NCBI RefSeq assembly: GCF_002007235.1
Contig: NZ_MUHW01000001.1
Coordinates: 248,001-312,000, forward strand
Direction: 5' to 3'
Source of the DNA: Oribacterium sp. C9
Lineage (GTDB): Bacteria; Bacillota; Clostridia; Lachnospirales; Lachnospiraceae
Length of the DNA stretch: 64,000 nucleotides
The notes beneath the pieces were generated by a model. It searched no databases. It was not told the origin of the DNA and saw only the letters and a list, made by a program, of their open reading frames with translations. The translations under genes and the position numbers were made by a program. Positions 1-8,574 of this stretch are shown in pieces (positions within the stretch are counted from its first letter, which is position 1; every line of letters begins with the position of its first letter).

Positions 1-1
1 A

Positions 2-1303
2 AACACACTGATCGAGGATAGTAACGGCTACTATTATGTAGGCTCAGACGGTGCCATGGTGACCAACACCTGGAAGGCTGTGACCACAGACGATGACAAT
101 TATGACGGCTATGCCTGGTACTATTTCCGCGATACAGGAAAGGCTTATACCGACACATCTACGCCGGTGACCATCAGCGGTAAAAAGTATATGTTCGACG
201 AAGAGGGCAAGATGCTCTACGGATATGTGGATGAGAGCGGAGAGATGATCGATGTCTCGGATGACCCTCAGGCGGTTTATGAAGCCGTATGGTACTTCGG
301 CGACAAGGACAGCGGTGCCATGGTGACGGGCTGGCATCAGTACGAAGAGGACCTTACGACGGCAGATGATACCTATGAGGATTACTCAACCATCTGGTTC
401 TACTTCAAGTCTGAAAACGGAAAGAAGCTTACCGATACAACAAAGGTCATCAATTCCTACAGATATACCTTCGATTCTAACGGTGTCATGATCTCAGGAT
501 GGGATGACGATGCATCCTCATCCACAACATACAGATACTCTGATCTCTCTTCAGGATCTATAAAGAAGAACTCTTGGGTACAGGCTATTCCAAGTGAAGA
601 GATGAATTCGACCGATTATGAGGATTCAACATACCGCTGGTTCTATACAAACAGCTCAGGATATGTCATCACTAACCAGGCAAAGAAGATAAATTCAAAG
701 TGGTACTATTTCAATGATTGCGGAATCATGCAGAGCGGTCTTCTGGTACTTAATTCAAGCTCCATTTCAAGCTGCAGTTCTATAGTAAAGGATCTTGATG
801 AGGATGAAATAACAGCAGAAGACATCTACGACCTCGGAGATGCTAACGGGGGAGATCTCAATCTCTATTACTTCGGTGATGAGAACAGCGGTGCCATGAA
901 GAAGGACGGAACCGTAAACATCACACTATCAGATGATACCTATACCTTCTATTTCAACGCTAACGGTAAGGCATACAACGGAATCAAGAGCAAGAAGTAC
1001 TATAAGTACGGTATCTTACAGAAGGCTTCAAGCGATGAATATTATAAGCTTGTAGAGTACGGTGACACCGGAAGCTACTTACTTGTAAACACGTCAGGAA
1101 CAGTCGTAAGCAGCGGATATGTAAGGGATGCGGATGAGAACTACTATGCGATCTATGACGGAAAGGTAGCATATATCAAGTCCGATGACCTCGCAGCAAA
1201 GGCGGCTTCTGCATACAAGTCAGGAGAAGAGACCTTCACATATAACTCTGAAACATATGAAACAGAGAAATACGTAACAAAGGAGTACACACTCTATAGC
1301 TAA
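2..1303 (+). CDS. Cell-wall-binding repeat surface protein, 5' end outside window
   Basis: The frame is open from base 2 and ends with TAA at 1301-1303; an internal ATG at 56 is not the real start. The protein is built of degenerate aromatic/glycine repeats of the choline/glucan-binding (CWB) type: units with a W-Y-Y-F core, then G, M and G-W, recurring roughly every 20-60 residues and separated by D/E/S/T-rich loops. It aligns along most of its length with the intact protein at 19922-21601 (shared stretches such as KNTWKAV/TNTWKAV, KINxKxYxFD and ANGKA-type turns), so it should be the mature part of a secreted wall-associated protein whose signal peptide lies upstream of the window. No catalytic domain is visible; a structural or polysaccharide-binding role is inferred. 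Confidence 0.85.
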   Translation, partial: NTLIEDSNGYYYVGSDGAMVTNTWKAVTTDDDNYDGYAWYYFRDTGKAYTDTSTPVTISGKKYMFDEEGKMLYGYVDESGEMIDVSDDPQAVYEAVWYFGDKDSGAMVTGWHQYEEDLTTADDTYEDYSTIWFYFKSENGKKLTDTTKVINSYRYTFDSNGVMISGWDDDASSSTTYRYSDLSSGSIKKNSWVQAIPSEEMNSTDYEDSTYRWFYTNSSGYVITNQAKKINSKWYYFNDCGIMQSGLLVLNSSSISSCSSIVKDLDEDEITAEDIYDLGDANGGDLNLYYFGDENSGAMKKDGTVNITLSDDTYTFYFNANGKAYNGIKSKKYYKYGILQKASSDEYYKLVEYGDTGSYLLVNTSGTVVSSGYVRDADENYYAIYDGKVAYIKSDDLAAKAASAYKSGEETFTYNSETYETEKYVTKEYTLYS

Positions 1304-1362
1304 ATAAGCTGATTTGTAAATAACTTAGAAACTGAAAATCACTCCCCAAAAACAAGCTTTCC

Positions 1363-1386
1363 GATCCGTATGGATTTAGACGGATC
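1363..1386 (+). other. Small inverted repeat (7 bp arms)
   Basis: Arms GATCCGT (1363-1369) and ACGGATC (1380-1386) are perfectly complementary around a 10-nt loop. No T-tract follows, so it is not a terminator by itself; it lies between the surface-protein stop and the terminator at 1427. Confidence 0.4.
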
Positions 1387-1426
1387 AGAAAATAAAGCGG
1401 CTCAATGCTTCTGCCGTAAACACTTA

Positions 1427-1458
1427 CCTCCGATCCGGAAACGGACCGGAGGTTCTTT
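1427..1458 (+). terminator. Rho-independent terminator after the surface-protein gene
   Basis: A 10-bp GC-rich stem (CCTCCGATCC / GGACCGGAGG, one mismatch) with a short loop is followed by TTCTTTTG. It separates the surface-protein gene from the two-component system. Confidence 0.75.
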
Positions 1459-1534
1459 TGTTCTCATAAGCTTATTCAGTCTCATTTCAGAAAATAATGT
1501 TAGAATCTGCGGAAAATAGGACAAGAGGGTAAAG

Positions 1535-2668
1535 ATGGAAGAGAAACTTATATATGTAATAGACGATGAAAAAGATATAAGGGAGATGGAGAAGACCTTC
1601 CTTGAGAATGAAGGATACCGGGTGGAGACCTTTGCAAATGCTGACGATGCCATGGCTGTCATGGGGCTTGCAGAAGCAGATGAAGACGTGAGACATCCCG
1701 GTACTGCCGCGAACTTATGCACTCATTATGACGGAATGCCTGATCTTATCCTGATGGATATAATGATGCCCGGAACCGGGGGACTTACGGCTTGCAGCAG
1801 GATAAGAAAGTCTGAAGATCCACGCTTACGGGCTCTGCCTGTGATACTGGTTTCTGCAAAAGACACACCCCTTGACAGAGTGACAGGACTTACTATGGGG
1901 AGCGATGACTATCTGATAAAACCGTTTCTTCCTCTTGAACTAGTCGCGAGAGTGAAAGCGCTCCTGAGACGGTCAGATATTCTCAGGGATCAGCTGCTGA
2001 ATTCCACGGAAAATATGATTTTAAATGAAGACGGAACTAAAATCTTAGGAGAAAATTCCGGAAAAAACCTAAACGGGGTAAAAAGACCACAGAATGTGGG
2101 TGAAAATCAGGAAAAATGTGGAAATCTTGTGGTGAATTTTGCGGCTCACAGGGTCTATGTGGAATGTGGAAGTGGAAACCCACGGAATTCCGGTCCGGTC
2201 TATGAAGTGAATGTGGATAAAGATGCCTATAAATCCGTGGTAGACATACATTCAGAGGCTAGAAAGATTTCCGGAATAAAATATAATGAAAAATTCTCCA
2301 ATGGGGAAGAAAGAATCACCGCTTTGGAGGTAGACAATTTTAAGGGTATAAAAATCGACAAAAAAAGCCTGAAAAATGAAGAATTTGAAGAAAACGAAGA
2401 AAAAATTAAAGGGAAAAGAATCATGGAGGTCCAGGTGACACCTATGGAGTTCGATTTCGTCAGCTTTCTTATACTCAGAAAAGAGACCGCTGTATCCAAA
2501 GCTGAGCTTCTCAGGAATGTGTGGAAATTGCCCGATGCAGAGCTCCTGGAGGACGTCAGAATGACTGATGACCTGGTAAAACGCCTGAGAAAGAAGCTAA
2601 GAGCAGCAGGATCCACCGCAAGGGTGGAAACTGTATGGGGCTTCGGATACAGAATGACGGAGAATTAA
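1535..2668 (+). CDS. OmpR/PhoB-family response regulator with a long insertion in its DNA-binding domain
   Basis: Transcriptional regulator of a two-component system; the partner kinase starts 9 bp downstream. The receiver domain (about residues 3-147) has the acidic pair D10/D11, phospho-acceptor D75 in LILMDIMMPG, S107 and K129 in the LIKPF motif. A C-terminal winged helix ends in the typical VWGFGYRM strand. The family is normally about 230 residues; this one has 377. One insertion of roughly 15-20 residues lies in the receiver before D75 (about 45-67). A second, charged insertion of about 85 residues (roughly 212-297) separates the first beta strands (NLVVNFAAHRVYVE, 197-210) from the VTPMEFDFVSFL helix. 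The ATG follows AAGAGGGTAAAG. The target is unknown; neighbouring surface-protein genes are plausible. Confidence 0.88.
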   Translation: MEEKLIYVIDDEKDIREMEKTFLENEGYRVETFANADDAMAVMGLAEADEDVRHPGTAANLCTHYDGMPDLILMDIMMPGTGGLTACSRIRKSEDPRLRALPVILVSAKDTPLDRVTGLTMGSDDYLIKPFLPLELVARVKALLRRSDILRDQLLNSTENMILNEDGTKILGENSGKNLNGVKRPQNVGENQEKCGNLVVNFAAHRVYVECGSGNPRNSGPVYEVNVDKDAYKSVVDIHSEARKISGIKYNEKFSNGEERITALEVDNFKGIKIDKKSLKNEEFEENEEKIKGKRIMEVQVTPMEFDFVSFLILRKETAVSKAELLRNVWKLPDAELLEDVRMTDDLVKRLRKKLRAAGSTARVETVWGFGYRMTEN

Positions 2669-2677
2669 AGGTTAAAA

Positions 2678-4015
2678 ATGAATTTGTTGAAGAGAAGATT
2701 AAGAATACTGCTTCCGGTCCTTACGGTGCTAATGCTTTTTACAGGAGCAATCTGGCTTGTTATAGAGAAGGGTGCAGGTAATTATCTGTCCTTTGCTGCT
2801 GAAACAGATGTTGATCAAAAAATGCGTGAAGTCAGGAAGGAGTATGAGAAACCACGCCCAAATGAGCTGGACTTTCAGAATTCCGTGAAAAGGTACTTCA
2901 GCTTTGAGCCGGATGATGCCGAACTTTTGATTCTGGATGCCGAAAAAAATGTGGTGTTCCATTCCTCAGGGAGAAATTACCGGAGCAATCTCGTTCAGGA
3001 GCTCGCAGAAGCCCTCGAAAAGGCCCATATAGGCGAGAAAAGCACTTCAGTGGACATAGATGGGGACAAATACCAGGTAGCGCTGTTTAAAGCGAATCAG
3101 TACTACATCGTCTACAGGAAAGTGGAGAACGCAGCCATACTGCTCAGACAGATGCGATACTACATCCTCTGGATCACAGCTCCGATGATGCTAATAGCTT
3201 CGATTTTCATCTTTTTGCTGTCAAACAGGATGGAGAAAAGAGAAAGAGAGCTGGAGAGGCAGAGAGAACACGAAAAAATGGTGCTTGAAGCCCAGAGGGA
3301 GAAGGAAAGACTGGCGAAAGAAGTGGAGAGAGAAAGGGCTGATAATGCAGCCAGGACTCAGGAGGCAAGAGAGAGGCTTTTTCGCGACATTTCACATGAT
3401 CTCAGGACCCCTTTAGTATCCATAATCGGATATGCCGACGGGATTGAAAGGGGGATAATTACCGAACCTGAGAGAGCAGCCTCCGTCATAGTGAGAGAAG
3501 GCAGAAGGATACAGAGACTTTTGGAATCAAGCCTGACACTATCGAAGCTGGATTCAGATGCATGGCCTAAAAACAGAGTCCGCCTTTCCTTTAACGAGCT
3601 CATATCAGAACAGGTAGAAGTCCTTGAAAAGCTTGATGACAGTAAGAAACTGGTGTTTGAAGAGGATGAAGATGTTGACGAGGAAATCATGGCGACTACA
3701 GATCCTGACCTTCTGATACGCATACTGCAAAATATAGTCTCTGACTGTATGAGATATGCGGAAACGGAAGTGGAGATCAGGCTTATGGGGGGAGAATCTG
3801 TGACTATTGAGATCTCGGATGACGGACCCGGGATCTCAGACGAAGATCTTCCTCACATGTTTGAGCTGTACTACAAGGGAAAGGATGGAAAATACGGCAT
3901 AGGTCTGTCTGTTGTTTCGAGTGCCGTAAAGTATCTCGGAGGTAGCATTGAAGTAAAAAATAAGCCTTCGCCGGAGCATGGAGCTGTGTATACACTCGTT
4001 TTGCCGCAAAATTAA
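2678..4015 (+). CDS. Membrane sensor histidine kinase
   Basis: Cognate kinase for the regulator upstream, clearly co-transcribed. Membrane segment 1 spans about residues 9-29, followed by an extracytoplasmic domain of about 130 residues, segment 2 at about 162-182, then a highly charged E/R-rich coiled coil (about 185-232). The phosphorylation box is RDISHDLRTPL with H240. The ATP-binding domain shows DDGPGI (381-386), a short F box (FELYYKGKD) and the G2 box YGIGLSV. In the N box (QNIVSDCMRYA) the second Asn, normally the magnesium ligand, is Asp356, an unusual substitution. The ligand is unknown; the small external domain suggests sensing at the envelope. Confidence 0.9.
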   Translation: MNLLKRRLRILLPVLTVLMLFTGAIWLVIEKGAGNYLSFAAETDVDQKMREVRKEYEKPRPNELDFQNSVKRYFSFEPDDAELLILDAEKNVVFHSSGRNYRSNLVQELAEALEKAHIGEKSTSVDIDGDKYQVALFKANQYYIVYRKVENAAILLRQMRYYILWITAPMMLIASIFIFLLSNRMEKRERELERQREHEKMVLEAQREKERLAKEVERERADNAARTQEARERLFRDISHDLRTPLVSIIGYADGIERGIITEPERAASVIVREGRRIQRLLESSLTLSKLDSDAWPKNRVRLSFNELISEQVEVLEKLDDSKKLVFEEDEDVDEEIMATTDPDLLIRILQNIVSDCMRYAETEVEIRLMGGESVTIEISDDGPGISDEDLPHMFELYYKGKDGKYGIGLSVVSSAVKYLGGSIEVKNKPSPEHGAVYTLVLPQN

Positions 4016-4200
4016 ATTTTCCAAAATGGATGGATGATTTAAGCGAAAACGCATAAAATTTTAAAATCAGGCGATTTCAGACGTTTTTCAGTGCAGACGC
4101 AAATTTGGCTGACGGATTTATTTGAGCGACCTTTCCGGGGCATTTTGAAAATCATCCGGTAAAGGGATAAAAGGGGATAATTTGAATTATGAAAGTACGG

Positions 4201-4244
4201 AGATGCAGAGAGAGCAGAAATGAATTCTCTGCATCTTTTTTCTT
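4201..4244 (+). terminator. Strong rho-independent terminator after the two-component operon
   Basis: An 11-bp perfect stem AGATGCAGAGA / TCTCTGCATCT (4201-4211 with 4226-4236) is followed by a T-rich run. It ends the regulator/kinase transcript about 190 bp after the kinase stop. Confidence 0.85.
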
Positions 4245-5340
4245 TTATCTTCAAAAACCCTGATTTCACTATATGACCAGATTACTACCGTTTGCGAGAG
4301 AAAAAAGCAATTCCTCACGGAGAAAAGAAAAAAGCGGAAAAGCTATACGCTTAAAGCACAGAATGAAAAGAAAAGCTACCGTTTTTCTGACTTGCAGCCA
4401 TTTTAAAGGGGATAAAGCAAAAATGAAATCACGTTTTTATGATGGTAAATTTATGCCGATTTTCGTGAAAAACAGAAAAACTCGTAAAATATGAAAGTTA
4501 TCTAAAAAATTAATAGAAAAAAATAAATTTGAGTATCCTCCAAATGAAATTTTAGTGAAAAGAAACTTAATTATTAAATAGATAATGATGGTATGAAGAT
4601 TTATAAGAAGAAACGATAAAATGGATATGATCAGATTAAATACTTAAGAAAATGCCTGGAATTTCATTAAATAGAAAAGCAAGCTGTTACAACTATATAT
4701 AGGGATGGATACGATATAATTACTAAATAGAGGAATGGGAAAACAGAAGTTTTGCCAAAAAATTAAAGAAAATAATTTCAAAAAAATATAAGTGTAGAAA
4801 ATAGCGTTTCAACGGTGGTAAATGGGAGTTTTTTGACTTGTTTCAGAGCGTATAAATCATGTAAAAACCATAGATCAACCTTTAGAAATTACATCCGGAA
4901 CTCAGCCGGTACAGGTTTCCCTTTTTAAAAGGCGTTTTTTTGAATGGGAGTATTAATTCCATAAAGAATATTGCATTTTGAAGCCGATTTTCTAAGGGAC
5001 CGGAAATAAACTATATGAGAATGCCAATAATGTGCGATTAGGGGTGGAATACATCACCAAAAAGCATCAAAAACTGTTAAGGGGAGTAAATATGGGTAAA
5101 AAATGGCACAAAATGAAGCAAAGTAAAATGTGAAATTCAGCATTGAAGACCGAAAAGTTAATTATTTAACAGCCGGGCAAAGGCAATGCAAGCCTTGGAT
5201 TATTAAAAATCTGAATTCTGAGGCAAAAAATAAGAAACTAGCAAATTGCGCAAAATATATCCATATTTTGTTGATTTTTAAAATTTGAACAAAAGATATT
5301 TGTTATTAAATCTATAGCAATAGCCCAATAATTTAACAAT
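4245..5340. other. AT-rich gap of about 1.1 kb with no convincing gene
   Basis: Only short open stretches interrupted by stops are present. A 73-codon frame at 4273-4494 is lysine/arginine-rich, lacks a good ribosome binding site and resembles nothing I know. Short protein-like runs (for example around 4494-4580) suggest decayed coding sequence, but no family is recognisable. Confidence 0.5.
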
Positions 5341-5347
5341 TGCGTTT

Positions 5348-5377
5348 TTGTTTGTCTTTTTACGAAAAAGGTATAGA
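5348..5377 (+). promoter_or_regulatory. Possible sigma-A promoter for the TauE-type gene
   Basis: TTGTTT (5348-5353), an 18-bp spacer and TATAGA (5372-5377) lie about 45 bp before the ATG at 5424. The match is moderate. Confidence 0.35.
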
Positions 5378-5423
5378 CTAAGAGGAAAAAATATTAGAGG
5401 AAGCTATAAAAGGAAACTGAAAT

Positions 5424-6191
5424 ATGACTATTACTGTGTTTACATATCTTATTTGTTGCCCGTTGTTGTTTCTGGCAGGTCTGGTTGATTCCATAGGCGG
5501 AGGCGGGGGGCTTATTTCTCTGCCGGCTTATCTTCTTGCGGGACTGCCTGTACATACAGCCATAGCCACCAACAAGCTTTCAAGTGCCTGCGGAACAACT
5601 GTTTCAACTGTGAGATTTATCAAAGAAGGACTTGTCAACTGGAGGATTGCTGTACCGTCTATAATTGCCGCCGTCATAGGTTCATCCTTCGGCGCCAGAT
5701 TAAGCCTCGTGATCCCTGAAAAGGTTCTTATATATATACTCATTGTGGTACTTCCGGTCACTGCATTCATAGTACTGAACAGAAAGATCTTTAAGGATAA
5801 CGGAAGCACGACAGTGGAACTTGACAAAAAAACATATATCACTGCTGTGATCGCCGCTCTGGTCATAGGCTTTTACGACGGTTTTTACGGTCCCGGCACA
5901 GGAACATTCCTTATTATCGCATTTACAGTTTTTGCAAAGCTTGGAGTAAAGACTGCGAACGGGCAGACAAAGGCGATAAATCTGACCACCAACATCACAT
6001 CTCTTATTATCTTTTTCCTTAACGGACAGGTACTTTTTGCAGTGGGACTTCCCTGTGCACTCTGCAACATGGCAGGTAACTACATAGGCTCCGGCCTCGT
6101 GATGAAGAACGGGATCAAGGTCGTACGCCCATCCATCATGGCTGTTCTGGGGCTTCTCGCCATAAAGATAGTGACAGAACATGTGCTGTGA
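5424..6191 (+). CDS. TSUP/TauE-SafE family membrane transporter
   Basis: A 255-residue integral membrane protein with about eight hydrophobic segments. The N-terminal half carries the family signature FLAGLVDSIGGGGGLISLPAYLL followed by ATNKLSS; the second half repeats it as GFYDGFYGPGTGTFLII and NGQTKAINLTTN. Family members export sulfite, sulfoacetate or other small organic anions; the substrate cannot be told from sequence. The start is preceded by AGGAAACTGAAAT. It lies about 107 bp upstream of the ThDP enzyme and may be the first gene of that transcript, although no polysaccharide role for this family is established. Confidence 0.88.
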   Translation: MTITVFTYLICCPLLFLAGLVDSIGGGGGLISLPAYLLAGLPVHTAIATNKLSSACGTTVSTVRFIKEGLVNWRIAVPSIIAAVIGSSFGARLSLVIPEKVLIYILIVVLPVTAFIVLNRKIFKDNGSTTVELDKKTYITAVIAALVIGFYDGFYGPGTGTFLIIAFTVFAKLGVKTANGQTKAINLTTNITSLIIFFLNGQVLFAVGLPCALCNMAGNYIGSGLVMKNGIKVVRPSIMAVLGLLAIKIVTEHVL

Positions 6192-6298
6192 GGCTAAAAT
6201 AAAAGCCGGTTTAATTTAGAGTCGTGCAAAAATAGAATGATGGCAGGCTGACGTGAAGCTATAGCAGATGTCAGTATTCAGTGCGAAAGGTAAAGATA

Positions 6299-8515
6299 AT
6301 GAAAATTAAAGTAGCTAAGTATATATCAGAAAAACTTGTGGAGAACGGCATAACCCAGAACTTCTCAGTCACAGGAGGCGGTGCCATGCATCTCAACGAT
6401 GCTTTCGGACATCAAAAGGGCATGCACACCCTCTACCAGCATCATGAGCAGGCATGCGCCATGGCAGCAGAGTCCTATGCCCGTATCTATAACAGACCGG
6501 CACTTCTCTGCGTGACTTCCGGTCCCGGTGGAACCAATGCCATCACAGGAGTCCTCGGAGCATGGCTTGACTCCATCCCTATGATCGTTGTCTCCGGACA
6601 GGTTCGCTATGACAATACAGCGAGATGGGCAGAAGAGCAGAACGGAACACGCCTTCGTGCCATGGGAGATCAGGAGTTTGAGATCACTAAGTCCATATCC
6701 TGCATGACGAAGTATGCGGAGATGCTCAGTGATCCTATGAGAGTGCGCTATGCAGTGGAAAAATGCATTTACCTCTCACAGACCGGCCGTCCGGGACCTG
6801 TATGGCTGGATATCCCCGTAGATGTACAGGGAAGCTTCATTGAAACAGATGATCTCGTAGGATTTGACAGAGAGAATTACGAGGCAGGTGGTGACGGTTG
6901 GGCAGCCGGTGGCGAAAATTCTCATCGGATACCGGCTGACAGTGACACCGGGAATCGTGAGAAGCCGGTTCCGGCACTGGATCCATCTGTACCGCTGAAG
7001 ATCATAGAGAAGATCCGTGAGGCAGAGCGTCCTGTATTCTATACAGGAAACGGAATCCGCATCGCGGGAGCGGAAACACTGTTCCTTGAGGCCGCACATC
7101 GACTTAACATTCCTGTGGTCGTCGGCTGGAACGGACCTGACATCATCCCGACAGAAGATCCGCTTTATGCCGGACGTCCCGGTGGAAGAGGAGACCGTCC
7201 GGGAAACCTTTCCGTGCAGAATGCAGACCTTATACTTAGTATCGGCTCCAGACTCAACATCCGTCAGGTGGGTTATAACTTCAAAACCTGGGCGAGAGAT
7301 GCTTACGTTATCGTCAACGATATAGATATAGAGGAACTTAAGAAGCCTTCTGTTCATTGCGACATGGCGATCCATGCGGATGCGAGAGCTCTTCTCAAGG
7401 CGCTCCTCCATGAGCTTGATAAGATGGGCATAACCAGAGATGAACCGTTATTCAAGGGCGGAAAGGGCATCCTCAGAGAAGATGCAAAGAGCATATGCCA
7501 TAACGACAAGGCAAAGGCTGTAGCAGATGGTGAGTGGGCTCAGAAGACTGCGACCGGAGAGTCTCGTGACAATTGTGCCGGAAAAGATGAGCTTCGTCTC
7601 AGCTGGCTGGAGACTTGCGCCTTCTATAGAGAGAACTATCCGACAGTGCTTCCTGAGCACTTTACACCTAACAGTGAAGATCCTGACAGGCAGGATGATC
7701 CTGAGAATCGTGCCAATGTCTATGCCGTAATTGATATCATTTCCCGTCTGGCAGAGCCGGGACAGGTCACAGTGGTAGGAAACGGCTCCCCTTGTGTTGC
7801 AGGAGGACAGGCTTACATCATCAAGAACGGAACCAGATTTATCTCACAGGACGGCGTGGCTTCCATGGGATACGGACTTCCTGCAGCCATAGGTGCGGCA
7901 GTGGCTGTTCATGCGGTCAATTCAAAGGATGACCCTTCTTACTATGAGACAGAGGATGAAAGACTTAAGGCAGAGATACATGATCCGTACTGGACAGGAA
8001 AAGACGAGACCTATCCTCCATACGAGAAGCATGACATAATCCTTCTTACAGGAGACGGCTCCATTCAGATGAATCTGCAGGAGCTTCAGACCATCATAAG
8101 CCACAGGATGCCGATAAAGATATTTGTCATAAACAACGGAGGATACCACTCCATCAGACAGACCCAGACGAACCTCTTCAAGGGAGAGCCTCTGGTGGGC
8201 ATAGGTGTTGACTCAGGTATAGAGGGTATAAATGACCTTAGCTTCCCGGATATGGAGAAGCTGGCAATGGCTTATGGTTATCCGTTTATGAGAGTATCCC
8301 GCAACCAGGATCTGGAAGAGACATTCAAAAAGACCATGGAAACAGAGGGACCTGTTATCTGCGAGATAATGGTGACCATGTCTCAGCAGTTCCTGCCTAA
8401 ATCGGCTGCCAAAAAGCTTCCGGACGGAAGTATAGTGAGCCCTCCGCTTGAGGATCTTGCCCCTTACCTTTCAGAAGACGAAATGAACAAAATAATGCTT
8501 GTCAAACGTATATAA
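6299..8515 (+). CDS. Thiamine-diphosphate enzyme (acetolactate-synthase-like), candidate sugar acyl-transferring enzyme
   Basis: I start at the ATG at 6299, which has GAAAGG eight bases upstream; the GTG at 6281 in the same frame has no such signal. The 738-residue product has the N-terminal pyrimidine-binding domain with catalytic Glu50 in HHEQACAMAAESYAR, a central domain, and the C-terminal ThDP-binding motif TGDGS to INNGGYHS (about 584-615). The family usually has 550-600 residues; the surplus lies in polar inserts around 195-225 and 385-470. Acetolactate-synthase-like enzymes inside sugar clusters include YerE, which adds a two-carbon unit to a 4-keto sugar nucleotide. The SDR, C-methyltransferase and secondary alcohol dehydrogenase downstream favour such a role here, but this is inference. 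An ordinary acyloin-forming or sulfoacetaldehyde-related enzyme is the alternative, given the TauE neighbour. Confidence 0.8.
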   Translation: MKIKVAKYISEKLVENGITQNFSVTGGGAMHLNDAFGHQKGMHTLYQHHEQACAMAAESYARIYNRPALLCVTSGPGGTNAITGVLGAWLDSIPMIVVSGQVRYDNTARWAEEQNGTRLRAMGDQEFEITKSISCMTKYAEMLSDPMRVRYAVEKCIYLSQTGRPGPVWLDIPVDVQGSFIETDDLVGFDRENYEAGGDGWAAGGENSHRIPADSDTGNREKPVPALDPSVPLKIIEKIREAERPVFYTGNGIRIAGAETLFLEAAHRLNIPVVVGWNGPDIIPTEDPLYAGRPGGRGDRPGNLSVQNADLILSIGSRLNIRQVGYNFKTWARDAYVIVNDIDIEELKKPSVHCDMAIHADARALLKALLHELDKMGITRDEPLFKGGKGILREDAKSICHNDKAKAVADGEWAQKTATGESRDNCAGKDELRLSWLETCAFYRENYPTVLPEHFTPNSEDPDRQDDPENRANVYAVIDIISRLAEPGQVTVVGNGSPCVAGGQAYIIKNGTRFISQDGVASMGYGLPAAIGAAVAVHAVNSKDDPSYYETEDERLKAEIHDPYWTGKDETYPPYEKHDIILLTGDGSIQMNLQELQTIISHRMPIKIFVINNGGYHSIRQTQTNLFKGEPLVGIGVDSGIEGINDLSFPDMEKLAMAYGYPFMRVSRNQDLEETFKKTMETEGPVICEIMVTMSQQFLPKSAAKKLPDGSIVSPPLEDLAPYLSEDEMNKIMLVKRI

Positions 8516-8574
8516 AAGGGTATTATTAGGGGTAGGCAATAAGCCTTAGAGTATAGGGAAGAGGGGAACACCGT

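Noticed and set aside
4273-4494. A 73-codon plus-strand frame
   Set aside because: Basic, low-complexity, no ribosome binding site, no recognised motif, and it starts just after a strong terminator.
6776-7411. A 211-codon minus-strand frame
   Set aside because: Antisense to the ThDP enzyme; no family features.
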